Assembly (NCBI GenBank): GCA_036504335.1 | Contig: DASXVJ010000024.1 | Span: 1 to 64,000, forward strand | Length of the DNA stretch: 64,000 bases | Direction: 5' to 3' | Source of the DNA: Fen-183 sp036504335 | GTDB taxonomy: Bacteria; Acidobacteriota; Thermoanaerobaculia; UBA5066 | Shown here: piece by piece, positions 41,281 to 53,328 of the stretch | How the letters are laid out: every line of letters begins with the position of its first letter | How positions within the stretch are numbered: the stretch's first letter is position 1 | The notes under the pieces: generated by a model | What the model was told of the DNA's origin: nothing | What the model saw: only the letters and a program-made list of their open reading frames with translations | Databases searched by the model: none | Translations under genes and position numbers: made by a program

Positions 41281-42807
41281 ATGACGGTCGCTCGGGCGCA
41301 CTCCGCGACGATCGTTGGCCTCGACGGGATTCCGGTGGTCGTCGAGTGCGCGATCGGCGCCGGCCTGCCGGGGCTGACGATCGTCGGCCTGCCCGACGCC
41401 GCCGTGAAGGAAAGCCGCGAGCGCATCCGCTCGGCGCTCCGGCACGTCGGATTCCCGGCTCCGTCAAAGAACGTCGTCGTGAACCTCGCGCCCGCCGACC
41501 TTCCGAAGTCCGGCACGGCGCTCGATCTCGCCGTCGCCCTCGCCATCCTCGCCGCCAACGGCGACGTCCCGGCCGAAGCGCTCGCGGGCGCTCTGCTCGT
41601 CGGCGAGCTCGGACTGGACGGAGCCCTCCGCCCGGTGCCCGGCGTCCTCGCCCTCGCGGAAGCGGCGCGGGCCGAAGGGAAAGACATCCTCGTTCCTTCC
41701 GAGAATGGTCCGGAGGCTGCAGCGCTCGGCGGCCTCGATGTGTACGCGACCGATCATCTCGGCGCCGCGATCGCACACCTCCTGGGAAAACTTCCTCTTC
41801 CGAAAGCCGCCCCGGCACCCGAACGAGCTCTAGCGGCCGCAGCGGAGCCGGACCTCTCCGAGGTGCGCGGGCAGGCCGTCGGGCGGCGCGCCCTCGAGAT
41901 CGCCGCCGCCGGCGGCCACAACCTCCTCATGACGGGGCCGCCCGGGTCCGGCAAGACGATGCTCGCGCGGCGGCTGCCGGGCCTCCTTCCGCCGCTCTCG
42001 CGCGAGGAGAGCCTCGAAGTCACGCGCATCTGGAGCGTCGCCGGCCGGCTGCCTGCGCGGAGCGGGCTCCTCGTCCAGCGCCCGTTCCGCTCTCCGCACC
42101 ACGGCGCGTCGGCCGCGGCGCTCGCGGGCGGCGGCTCGGACCCGCGGCCCGGCGAGCTCTCTCTCGCCCACTATGGCGTCCTCTTCCTGGACGAGCTGCC
42201 GGAATTCCGGCGCGACGCGCTCGAGGCGCTCCGCGAGCCTCTCGAAGACGGGGTCGTGTCGGTCGCCCGCGCGGCCGGCGCGCGGACGTTTCCCGCGCGC
42301 TTCCTGTTCGTCGCGGCGATGAACCCCTGCCCGTGCGGCCATCGGGGAGACCCGCGGCGCGCGTGCGCGTGCTCCCCCCGGGACGTGGCCCGTTACCGCC
42401 GGAAGATCTCGGGCCCGCTGCTGGACCGGATCGACCTCCACGTGGAGGTGCCTGCGCTCTCCTCGACCGATTTCGGAGCGGACGGCGACGGCGAGCCCTC
42501 CCGTTCCGTGCGGGCCCGGGTCGTGGCCGCCCGGGAAGTCCAGCGGGCCCGCACGGGCGATCCTCGGCTCGTCAACGCGGCCCTGTCCGGCCGTTCGGGG
42601 CGCGCCCCCCTGAAGCCGAGCCCGGACGCCCGGGCGCTTCTCGACCGGGCCGTCGACAGGCTCACGCTCTCGGCTCGCGGCTACCAGCGCGTCCTCCGCG
42701 TATCCAGGACGATTGCAGACCTCTCGGGCAACGCCACGGTTGGGGCAGCGGAGGTGGCGGAAGCGCTGCGTTTCAGGCCCGGACGCGAGGCGTCCGAGGC
42801 GCCGTAA
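41281..42807 (+). CDS. comM: ComM/YifB-like Mg-chelatase-family AAA+ ATPase
   Basis: A 508-residue protein. It has the N-terminal ChlI-like domain (VVVECAIGAGLPGLTIVGLPDAAVKESRERIRSAL), Walker A GPPGSGKTMLARRLPGLLPPL, sensor motifs FRSPHHGASAAALAGGG and VLFLDELPEFRRDALEALREPLEDG, and the zinc-like CPCGHRGDPRRACACSP stretch. ComM is a branch-migration helicase for integrating DNA in natural transformation. It starts 13 bases after the MltD-like stop. pilT is also in this window. Confidence 0.93.
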   Translation: MTVARAHSATIVGLDGIPVVVECAIGAGLPGLTIVGLPDAAVKESRERIRSALRHVGFPAPSKNVVVNLAPADLPKSGTALDLAVALAILAANGDVPAEALAGALLVGELGLDGALRPVPGVLALAEAARAEGKDILVPSENGPEAAALGGLDVYATDHLGAAIAHLLGKLPLPKAAPAPERALAAAAEPDLSEVRGQAVGRRALEIAAAGGHNLLMTGPPGSGKTMLARRLPGLLPPLSREESLEVTRIWSVAGRLPARSGLLVQRPFRSPHHGASAAALAGGGSDPRPGELSLAHYGVLFLDELPEFRRDALEALREPLEDGVVSVARAAGARTFPARFLFVAAMNPCPCGHRGDPRRACACSPRDVARYRRKISGPLLDRIDLHVEVPALSSTDFGADGDGEPSRSVRARVVAAREVQRARTGDPRLVNAALSGRSGRAPLKPSPDARALLDRAVDRLTLSARGYQRVLRVSRTIADLSGNATVGAAEVAEALRFRPGREASEAP

Positions 42808-42849
42808 GTCTTTGAAAAAAGATCGGTTCTCATGATGCATCCAATTCAC

Positions 42850-42879
42850 TTGACAGGTTCCGATCGGGGGCTCAAATTC
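42850..42879 (+). promoter_or_regulatory. candidate promoter for the M23 peptidase gene
   Basis: TTGACA at 42850-42855 is perfect; a weak AAATTC or CAAATT lies 17-18 bases on. The distance to the ATG at 42972 is about 90 bases. Confidence 0.35.
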
Positions 42880-42971
42880 ACCCCGCACACTTCAAGGCCT
42901 TCATGGGTAGGCCGTGCTTCTTTTTGTCCGGGGATTTCCTGGAACGCACGAGCAGCAGCGAGCGAGACGAG

Positions 42972-43850
42972 ATGCCGAAGCGCGAGCACACGATCATCTT
43001 CGTCCCCCACGCGAAGGCGCGTTTCAGGCAGTTTCACGTCTCCTCGCGGCTGCTCTGGGGTCTCGGCGCCGCCTTCCTGACGGCCGTTTTCCTGGGCACC
43101 ACCTTCTCGATCCTCTGGGTGCGCTCCATCAACAAGAACCGCGAGGTCACGGCGATCCTGGCCGAGAACTCCGACCTGCGGTCCCGCGCGGCCCTCACGA
43201 ACGCCCGCCTCGAGTCGCTCGAGAAGCAGCTGGCCGAGTTCGAGGACCGCACCCGGCGCCTCTCGATCGTCGCCGGCCTCTCGGCCGTGCGCGACCCCGG
43301 CACCGGCGGCGTCGGCGGCCTGTCCGCGGCCCCGATCGACCCGTCGGCCTCGGCCGACACGGGGCTCACCGAGGCCGGCCGCCGCGGAGCCCTCCTCTCG
43401 TCGCGCCTTCAGCTCGTCGAGAAGCGGCTCGCGACGCAGGCCGACCAGCTCGCGCTCACGCCGACGATCGCTCCCGCGGCCGGCGTCCTGACGGCCGGCT
43501 TCGGCCAGCGGCCCGACCCGTTCACCGGCCACCCCGAGTACCACCCCGGAATCGACATCTCGACGCCCGCGGGCAACCGCATCGTCGCGCCCGCCTCCGG
43601 CACGGTCGTGAAGGTCGGCGTCGACAAAGGCTACGGCCGGTTCGTCCAGATCGCGCACGGCTACGGCGTCACCACCCTCTACGGACACCTGCAGGCGGCG
43701 CGCGTCGCCGAAGGCCAGCGCATCAAGCGGGGCGACCTCGTCGCCCTCGTCGGCTCGACGGGCCGCTCGACCGGCCCGCACCTCCACTACGAGGTGCGCG
43801 TGGACGGCAAGCCGTCGAACCCGCTCGATTACGTGTTGAACGCGTTCTGA
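42972..43850 (+). CDS. M23 metallopeptidase (lysostaphin-like), membrane-anchored
   Basis: A 292-residue protein. ATG 42972 gives MPKREHTIIFVPHAKARFR, then a transmembrane helix (about 29-51), a coiled coil (about 60-95) and a catalytic M23 domain. The zinc site is HPGIDI (H-x3-D) and HLHYEV (H-x-H), with GHLQAARVAEGQRIKRGDLVALVGSTGRSTGPHLHYEV as signature. It is a peptidoglycan endopeptidase or an EnvC-like regulator. An earlier in-frame ATG at 42903 exists but gives a Ser/Arg-rich extension that does not look like a signal. Confidence 0.9.
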   Translation: MPKREHTIIFVPHAKARFRQFHVSSRLLWGLGAAFLTAVFLGTTFSILWVRSINKNREVTAILAENSDLRSRAALTNARLESLEKQLAEFEDRTRRLSIVAGLSAVRDPGTGGVGGLSAAPIDPSASADTGLTEAGRRGALLSSRLQLVEKRLATQADQLALTPTIAPAAGVLTAGFGQRPDPFTGHPEYHPGIDISTPAGNRIVAPASGTVVKVGVDKGYGRFVQIAHGYGVTTLYGHLQAARVAEGQRIKRGDLVALVGSTGRSTGPHLHYEVRVDGKPSNPLDYVLNAF

Positions 43851-43894
43851 CCGCTGCGCGATCAGAACGCGGGAACCGCGGCTTCCCTGTTCTC

Positions 43895-43918
43895 GGGGAA
43901 CCCGCCGCCGGGTTCCCC
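43895..43918 (+). terminator. GC-rich hairpin after the M23 gene
   Basis: GGGGAACCCG and CGGGTTCCCC (43895-43904 and 43909-43918) form a perfect 10-bp stem with a CCGC loop. No T-run follows, so it may be an attenuating or REP-like hairpin rather than a true terminator. A nearly identical stem occurs near carD (57670-57694). Confidence 0.5.
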
Positions 43919-43929
43919 GAACCCCTCCG

Positions 43930-43956
43930 CACTTTCTAAGAAATCTCCCTCTTCTC
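43930..43956 (-). repeat. dispersed AT-rich element, intergenic copy before secA
   Basis: The reverse strand reads GGAGATTTCTTAGAAAG followed by TGCGGAGGGG. It is one of the few noncoding copies and lies about 55 bases before the secA start. Confidence 0.75.
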
Positions 43957-44008
43957 TCTCCTGCTAAACTCCCCGTTCTTCGCGCGAAGCGCGCGGAGCC
44001 CTCCTTTC

Positions 44009-46840
<2,832 letters not shown>

Positions 46841-46849
46841 GCCTCGTCC

Positions 46850-47698
46850 CTACTTCACCGACCCCACCGTGAAGCCCGCGATGAAGCGGTCGAGGAACAG
46901 GTTGTAGACGACGGCGATCGGCAGGCTCGCGATCAGGCACGCCGCCATCAGAGAGCCCCAGTAGTAGACGTCGCCTCTCACGAGGTAGATCGGGATCCCG
47001 ACGCCGATCATCTGGTTGCGCTCCGGGGAGATGAACGTCAGCGCGTAGACGAACTCCTGCGTCACCAGCGTGAAGGAGAAGATGACGACCGTCAGGATCC
47101 CGGACACGGAGATCGGAACGACCATCCGGAAAAAGGCGCCGAAGCGCGTCAGGCCGTCCACCATCGCCGCATCCTCGAGCTCCTTCGGAATGGACTTGAA
47201 GAAGCCCATGAGCAGCCAGATGGAGAACGGGATCGTCATGCTCGGGTAGACGAGCACGACCGAGAAGATGCTGTCCTGAAGCCCCACGAGCGCGACGACG
47301 CGCGAGAGGGGAATGAAGAGCAGCGTCGGCGGGATCAGGTAGGTCAGGAAGATCGCGATCCCGAGCCGCTCGCCCCAGCGCCCGGCGAGGCGGGCGAGCG
47401 CGTACGCGGCCGGCACCGCCAGGACGAGCGTGATCGCGACGACGAGGACGCCCACGAGGGCCGTGTTCCCGAGCCAGCGCAGGAACCGGGTCTCCGCGAA
47501 CAGGAACCGGATGTGCTCGAACGTGGGCGGGAGGTTGAACAGGAACGGGTTGTTCTCGACCGTGTAGAGGTCGATGTTCTGCTTGAAGGCCGCAATGAGC
47601 ATCCAGAAGAACGGAAAGCCCAGCGCGACGACGAAGAAGCCCAGCACGGAGACGTGAAGCGCCCGGGCCCCGATCCGGCGCAACCCGCCGCGCTCCAT
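46850..47698 (-). CDS. CUT1 sugar ABC transporter permease (MalG-like)
   Basis: A 282-residue membrane protein with six predicted helices. It carries the EAA loop (ELEDAAMVDGLTRFGAFFRMVVPIS) that docks on the ATPase. ATG 47698 is chosen because it overlaps the upstream permease stop (ATGA) and begins a short basic head before the first helix. It forms the channel with the other permease. Confidence 0.92.
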   Translation of the reverse strand: MERGGLRRIGARALHVSVLGFFVVALGFPFFWMLIAAFKQNIDLYTVENNPFLFNLPPTFEHIRFLFAETRFLRWLGNTALVGVLVVAITLVLAVPAAYALARLAGRWGERLGIAIFLTYLIPPTLLFIPLSRVVALVGLQDSIFSVVLVYPSMTIPFSIWLLMGFFKSIPKELEDAAMVDGLTRFGAFFRMVVPISVSGILTVVIFSFTLVTQEFVYALTFISPERNQMIGVGIPIYLVRGDVYYWGSLMAACLIASLPIAVVYNLFLDRFIAGFTVGSVK

Positions 47699-48587
47699 CA
47701 CGCCACCTCGCTGCGGTGCGCGACGCGCAGCATCAGATACGCGACCGCGACGAGGACCGGCACCAGGAAGAGCGAGATCGCGGCCCCCGCGGCGAGGTCG
47801 CTGCCGGCGATTCCGGTCGCGAAGGCGAGCGACGGCAGGGTCTGCGTCGAGTCGAAGGGGCCGCCGGCGGTCAGGATGTAGACGACCGTCATGTCCGTGA
47901 ACGTGAAGATGATCCCGAAGAGGACGGCCACGCTCAGGATGGGCGTCATCATCGGGATCTTGATCTGGAAGAGAGTCCGCCAGAAGCCGGCGCCGTCGAT
48001 GGCCGCGGCCTCCGGAATCTCCTTCGGGATCGCCGAGCGGCCGGCCAGCATGATCACGGTGGAGAACGGGATCAGCCGCCAGCAGTGAACGAGGACGACC
48101 GAGGCCATGGCGAGGTGCGGCTCCCCGAGCCACATCGGAGTGCTGTAGGGCTTGTAGACGTGGAGCGCGACGAGGACCCACGTGATGACGCTGTAGATGG
48201 AGTCGAGAATCCACTTCCAGCCGATCGTGCCGAGCGAGACCGGCGCGACCCACGGCAGGAGGATGAGGAACCTCACGAGGCCGCGTCCGCGGAAAGGCTC
48301 TTCCAGGGCCGTCGCGAGGATGTTCGAGCAGACGATCACGATGACCTGGGCGCTCAGCGTGAACACGATGGAGTTCCGGATCGCCTTGTGGAACCCCGGG
48401 CTCTGGAGGATGCTCCGGAAATTCTCGAGGCCGACGAAGTGAAGTCCCGCGCTGCCGATGCGGGCGTCGGAAAAGGCGTAGAGGACCGCGAGGACGAGCG
48501 GGATCCCGACGAGCGCGAGGATGTAGAGCACGGCCGGGAGAAACATCGCCGGAGCGAGCCAGCGCTCCTCCCGCTTCGCGCCCGCGC

Positions 48588-48591
<4 letters not shown>
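47698..48591 (-). CDS. CUT1 sugar ABC transporter permease (MalF-like)
   Basis: A 297-residue permease with six helices and the EAA loop EIPEAAAIDGAGFWRTLFQIKIPMM. The N-terminus is MSAGAKREERWLAPAMFLPAVLYILALVGIP, typical of UgpA/MalF. Its ATG overlaps the ATPase stop (ATGA). It pairs with the MalG-like permease. Confidence 0.92.
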
Positions 48592-49613
<1,022 letters not shown>

Positions 49614-49620
49614 CGGGCGC

Positions 49621-50964
49621 TTACTTCCAGCGCGCGAAGATGCGCTTGTACTCGGTTTCCGCCGCCTTCGCCGCGTCCTCGGGGGACTCGTCGCCCCGCG
49701 CGACCTTCGCGAACATCGTCGGAATCACCCAGGTCGAGAACGCTTCCGCGATGCCCGCGGTCGCGTAGCCCGGGTAGCCGACGTTCGTGGCCCAGTCGAG
49801 CACGTTGCCGAGGACCTTGTACTTGTCCGGCGGGTTCGCCCGCGGGTCGTTCGCGATCTCCTTCTGGAGGTCCGGGACCGTCGAGGGGAAGCACGGGAAG
49901 TTGTAGAACTGCCCGGCGACGAAGCCCTCGTGGAAGTGGTCCATGAAGTCGATCAGGAACTTCTGCGCGCCGTCCTTGTTCTCGGCGAACTCCCAGATCA
50001 CGTGGCAGTTCATGACGTGCTCGGCCGCGAGGCGCCGGACCGGGCCCTTCAGGGCGGGGCACACCATGATCTTGCTGTCGATCGGGAGCTTCTCCCTCTC
50101 GGACTGGCGCGTGACCGAGATCGCGTTCGCGACGTAGGAGACGCGGCCCGCGAGCATCGCCTGGTTGTTCGAGGGAGGGGTCCACGTGAAGACCTCGGCG
50201 GTCTCCGTCTGCGTGTAGAGCTCCTTCATGTACTTCAGCGCTTCGATCGTCTGCTTCGAGTTGATCGTGACGTTGCCGGCCTCGTCCTGCTCGGCGCCGC
50301 CGAAGGACCAGAGGAGGGCGCGCAGCGCCATGCTCGAGTCGAGCTCCTGCGAGAGGCCGAGCCCGCACGGGTGGCCGTTCTTGTCCCGGATCTTCTTCGC
50401 GCCCTTCAGCAGGTCGTCGTACGTGTCGGGCCCGTTCGGAAACCCCGCCTCCGTCCACCAGTCCTTGTGCCAGTTGCCGGGGTCGGGCGTGTAGGCGTCC
50501 GAGAACGCGAAGTACTTCTTCGTCTTCGGGTTGTACGTGGACTTGTGCGCGAGGTCGATCTTCTTCCCGTGCTTTTTCTCGACCTCCTTGTAGACGTTCG
50601 TCATGTCGATGACAGACGACTCGTACGCCGCGGGCGGCGAGAGGAACATGAAGAGGTCGTGGCCCTTCTTCGCCGAGACCTCGGACGCGGCGCGCGCCCC
50701 GAGATCCACGAGGTTGATGTTGTCCACGATCACGTTCGTGTTGTTCTTCTGGCCCCATTCCTTCGTGTAGGTGCCGTTGAACCACGTGTCCCAGGCGGGG
50801 ACGAAATGGCTCCACTGGAGGATCTTCAGCGTCTTCTGCTGGGCGGCCGCCCGCTGGGGGAAGAGGAAGGCGGGCCCGCCGATCCCGGCGGCGAGGGCGC
50901 CGCCTCCTGTGAGCTTCGCGAACCTGCGGCGCGTGATTCCGGGGGCTGGAACCTTCTTCGTCAT
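49621..50964 (-). CDS. CUT1 sugar ABC transporter substrate-binding protein, Tat-exported
   Basis: A 447-residue periplasmic binding protein. The signal is TRRRFAKLTGGGALAAGIGG with a twin-arginine motif, so it is probably folded before export. The mature protein has family-1 solute-binding features (KILQWSHFVPAWDTWFNGTYTKEWGQ, NGHPCGLGLSQELDSS, VYKEVEKKHG). The ligand is likely a sugar or polyol, but cannot be told. It leads the binding protein-ATPase-permease-permease operon, divergent from guaB. Confidence 0.9.
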   Translation of the reverse strand: MTKKVPAPGITRRRFAKLTGGGALAAGIGGPAFLFPQRAAAQQKTLKILQWSHFVPAWDTWFNGTYTKEWGQKNNTNVIVDNINLVDLGARAASEVSAKKGHDLFMFLSPPAAYESSVIDMTNVYKEVEKKHGKKIDLAHKSTYNPKTKKYFAFSDAYTPDPGNWHKDWWTEAGFPNGPDTYDDLLKGAKKIRDKNGHPCGLGLSQELDSSMALRALLWSFGGAEQDEAGNVTINSKQTIEALKYMKELYTQTETAEVFTWTPPSNNQAMLAGRVSYVANAISVTRQSEREKLPIDSKIMVCPALKGPVRRLAAEHVMNCHVIWEFAENKDGAQKFLIDFMDHFHEGFVAGQFYNFPCFPSTVPDLQKEIANDPRANPPDKYKVLGNVLDWATNVGYPGYATAGIAEAFSTWVIPTMFAKVARGDESPEDAAKAAETEYKRIFARWK

Positions 50965-51096
50965 GGGGCGCTCCTTCGGCCGTTCGGCCTCTCACGGTGG
51001 CGTGATCGGATCGCTGGACGGGTCTGAGTACGTGCATGAGATCACTTCTCAGCGGGATCGGTCAACCGGGCCTTGCCGCGTATGGTATGAATCCAC

Positions 51097-52569
51097 ATGG
51101 TGAACGACCGTGACATCCCTCTGGCGCTGACGTTCGACGACGTTCTCCTCCTCCCCGCCCACTCCCGCGTCCACCCCGCCGACACCGACCTCAGGACCCG
51201 CCTGACGGACGGGATCCTGCTGAACATCCCGGTCCTCTCGGCCGCGATGGACACGGTCACGGAGTCCCGCCTCGCGATCGCGATGGCGCAGAACGGCGGT
51301 CTCGGCGTCATCCACAAGAACTTCACGATCGAGACGCAGGCCGCCGAAGTCGACAAGGTGAAGCGCTCCGAGAGCGGGATGATCGTCGACCCGGTGACCT
51401 GCCGCCCGACGCAGAAGATCTCGGAAGCCCTCGAGGTCATGGCGAACTTCCGGATCTCCGGCGTTCCCGTCGTGGACGAGCGCGGGAAGCTCGTCGGCAT
51501 CCTGACGAACCGGGACCTCCGCTTCGAGACCCGCATGGACCTCCCGATCTCCGAGCGCATGACGAAGGAGAACCTCGTCACGTGCCCGCCCGGGACGACG
51601 CTCGAGCAGGCCAAGGAGCTTCTTCACCGCCACCGGATCGAAAAGCTCCTCGTCGTCGACCGCGGCGGCAACCTCAAGGGCCTCATCACGGTCAAGGACA
51701 TCCAGAAGCAGATCAAGTACCCGAACGCCTGCAAGGACTCGCTCGGCCGGCTGCGCGTGGCCGCGGCCGTCGGGGCCTCGGCCGACCTCAAGGACCGCGC
51801 CCGCGAGCTCATCGCGGCCAAGGTCGACCTTCTCGTCCTCGACTCGTCTCACGGCCACAGCGAAGGCGTCCTCAGGGGCCTCGCCGCGCTCAAGAAGGCC
51901 TTCCCGTCGACGCCGGTCCTCGCGGGCAACGTGGCGACGGCCGAGGGCACGCGCGACCTCGTGAAGCGCGGCGCCGACGCGGTCAAGATCGGCATCGGGC
52001 CCGGCTCGATCTGCACGACGCGCGTCGTGACCGGCGCCGGCGTCCCGCAGATCCACGCGATCCTCGAGGCGATCAAGGGCATCGGGAAGTCGCGCGTGAC
52101 GCTCGTCGCCGACGGCGGGATCAAGTTCTCCGGCGACGTCACGAAGGCGCTCGCGGCCGGCGCCCACTCCGTGATGATCGGCAGCCTCTTCGCCGGCACG
52201 GACGAGGCGCCCGGCGAGACGATCCTCTACCAGGGCCGCACGTTCAAGGCGTACCGGGGCATGGGCTCGATCGGCGCGATGAAGCAGGGCTCGGCGGACC
52301 GCTACTTCCAGGACGAGGAAGAGCCGCGGAAGATGGTCCCGGAGGGCATCGAGGGCATGGTCCCGTACAAGGGCCCCGTCTCGACTCTCCTCGGCCAGCT
52401 CACGGGCGGCGTGCGGTCGGGCATGGGACTGTCGGGAGCGGCCACGCTGCCGGACCTCGTCAAGAAGGCGAAGTTCGTGCGGATCACGGCGGCCGGGCTC
52501 AAGGAGAGCCACGCGCACGACGTCATCATCACGAAGGAAGCTCCGAACTACCGCCGGGAAGAAATCTGA
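51097..52569 (+). CDS. guaB: inosine-5'-monophosphate dehydrogenase
   Basis: A 490-residue enzyme that converts IMP to XMP for guanine nucleotide synthesis. It has LTFDDVLLLPAHS, the CBS pair (about 95-210, ISEALEVMANFRISGVPVVDERGKLVG), VLDSSHGHSEGVL, the catalytic loop GIGPGSICTTRVVTG with the active Cys, and GGIKFSGDVTKALAAGA. The TATG-rich TATGGTATGAAT before the ATG may hold a -10 box. The stop TGA overlaps the CTG of the next gene. Confidence 0.97.
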   Translation: MVNDRDIPLALTFDDVLLLPAHSRVHPADTDLRTRLTDGILLNIPVLSAAMDTVTESRLAIAMAQNGGLGVIHKNFTIETQAAEVDKVKRSESGMIVDPVTCRPTQKISEALEVMANFRISGVPVVDERGKLVGILTNRDLRFETRMDLPISERMTKENLVTCPPGTTLEQAKELLHRHRIEKLLVVDRGGNLKGLITVKDIQKQIKYPNACKDSLGRLRVAAAVGASADLKDRARELIAAKVDLLVLDSSHGHSEGVLRGLAALKKAFPSTPVLAGNVATAEGTRDLVKRGADAVKIGIGPGSICTTRVVTGAGVPQIHAILEAIKGIGKSRVTLVADGGIKFSGDVTKALAAGAHSVMIGSLFAGTDEAPGETILYQGRTFKAYRGMGSIGAMKQGSADRYFQDEEEPRKMVPEGIEGMVPYKGPVSTLLGQLTGGVRSGMGLSGAATLPDLVKKAKFVRITAAGLKESHAHDVIITKEAPNYRREEI

Positions 52570-53324
52570 GCCCTCCGTCCTTCAAGGACCATTTCTCGGG
52601 GCACGCCGGCGACTACGCGCGTTACCGGCCCGTCTACCCGCCGGAGCTCTTCGACGCCGTCGCCGCGCTCGCGGGGCGACACACGCTCTGCTGGGACGCG
52701 GGGACCGGCAGCGGTCAGGCGGCGTGCGGCCTCGCGGACCACTTCGCCGAGGTCGTCGCAACGGACGCGAGCGCCGAGCAGATCGCGCATGCGACCCCGT
52801 GCCCCGGCGTGACGTACCGCGTCGCGCCCGCGGACCACTCCGGGCTGGAGGAGGCGAGCGTCGATCTGGTGACGGTGGGCCAGGCCGTTCACTGGTTCGA
52901 ATTGAAGAGCTTCTATGAAGAAGTGAGCAGGGTCGGGGCGCCGGGGAGCGTCATTGCGGTGTGGGCCTACGATCTCTTCACGGTCCCGGAGTCCGCGGCC
53001 GTGGAGGCCGTCTTCCACGCCTTCCACGCCCGGGTGGAAGCCTACTGGCCGCCGGAACGCGCCCTCGTCGCCCGCCACTACGCCGATCTCTTCTTCCCTT
53101 TCGAAGAAATCCCCGTTCCGCCCGTGACGATGACGGCCGCATGGGACCTCGAGAGGCTCCTCGGCTACCTCTCCACGTGGTCCGCTGTGAAGCGCTGCAC
53201 GAAGGAAACGGGCCGCGACCCGATCGGCGAATTCGAAGGCGCGTTTGCCGAAGCGTGGGGAGAACCCGGCGAACCGAAGCAGATCACGTGGCCGCTCATC
53301 CTGCGCGCCGGCCGGATCGCCTGA
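52566..53324 (+). CDS. class I SAM-dependent methyltransferase, apparent CTG start
   Basis: A 252-residue protein. The N-terminal FKDHFSGHAGDYARYRPVYPPELFD and CWDAGTGSGQAACGLADHF are the conserved start and SAM motif of the family of small-molecule methyltransferases. There is no ATG, GTG or TTG in frame ahead of them that is not inside guaB. The CTG at 52566 overlaps the guaB stop (CTGA) and has GGGAAGA about 7 bases upstream, so CTG is the best start. Two dispersed-element copies occur (ELKSFYEEVSR and LFFPFEEIPV). Substrate unknown. Confidence 0.8.
   Translation: MSPPSFKDHFSGHAGDYARYRPVYPPELFDAVAALAGRHTLCWDAGTGSGQAACGLADHFAEVVATDASAEQIAHATPCPGVTYRVAPADHSGLEEASVDLVTVGQAVHWFELKSFYEEVSRVGAPGSVIAVWAYDLFTVPESAAVEAVFHAFHARVEAYWPPERALVARHYADLFFPFEEIPVPPVTMTAAWDLERLLGYLSTWSAVKRCTKETGRDPIGEFEGAFAEAWGEPGEPKQITWPLILRAGRIA
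52904..52930 (+). repeat. dispersed AT-rich element, diverged copy in the methyltransferase after guaB
   Basis: The sequence reads GAGCTTCTATGAAGAAG followed by TGAGCAGGG. It encodes KSFYEEVSR. Confidence 0.45.
53091..53115 (-). repeat. dispersed AT-rich element, copy in the methyltransferase after guaB
   Basis: The reverse strand reads GGGGATTTCTTCGAAAGGG followed by AAGAAGAG. It encodes FFPFEEIPV on the forward strand. Confidence 0.7.
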
Positions 53325-53328
53325 GCGG

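Noticed and set aside
42808..42830. Element-like CTTTGAAAAAAGATC after comM
   Set aside because: Only the TTTGAA part agrees; the arms are absent.
42903..42971. Upstream ATG as start of the M23 peptidase
   Set aside because: The added residues are Ser/Arg/Glu-rich and do not form a signal; the ATG at 42972 gives a normal short cytoplasmic head before the transmembrane helix.
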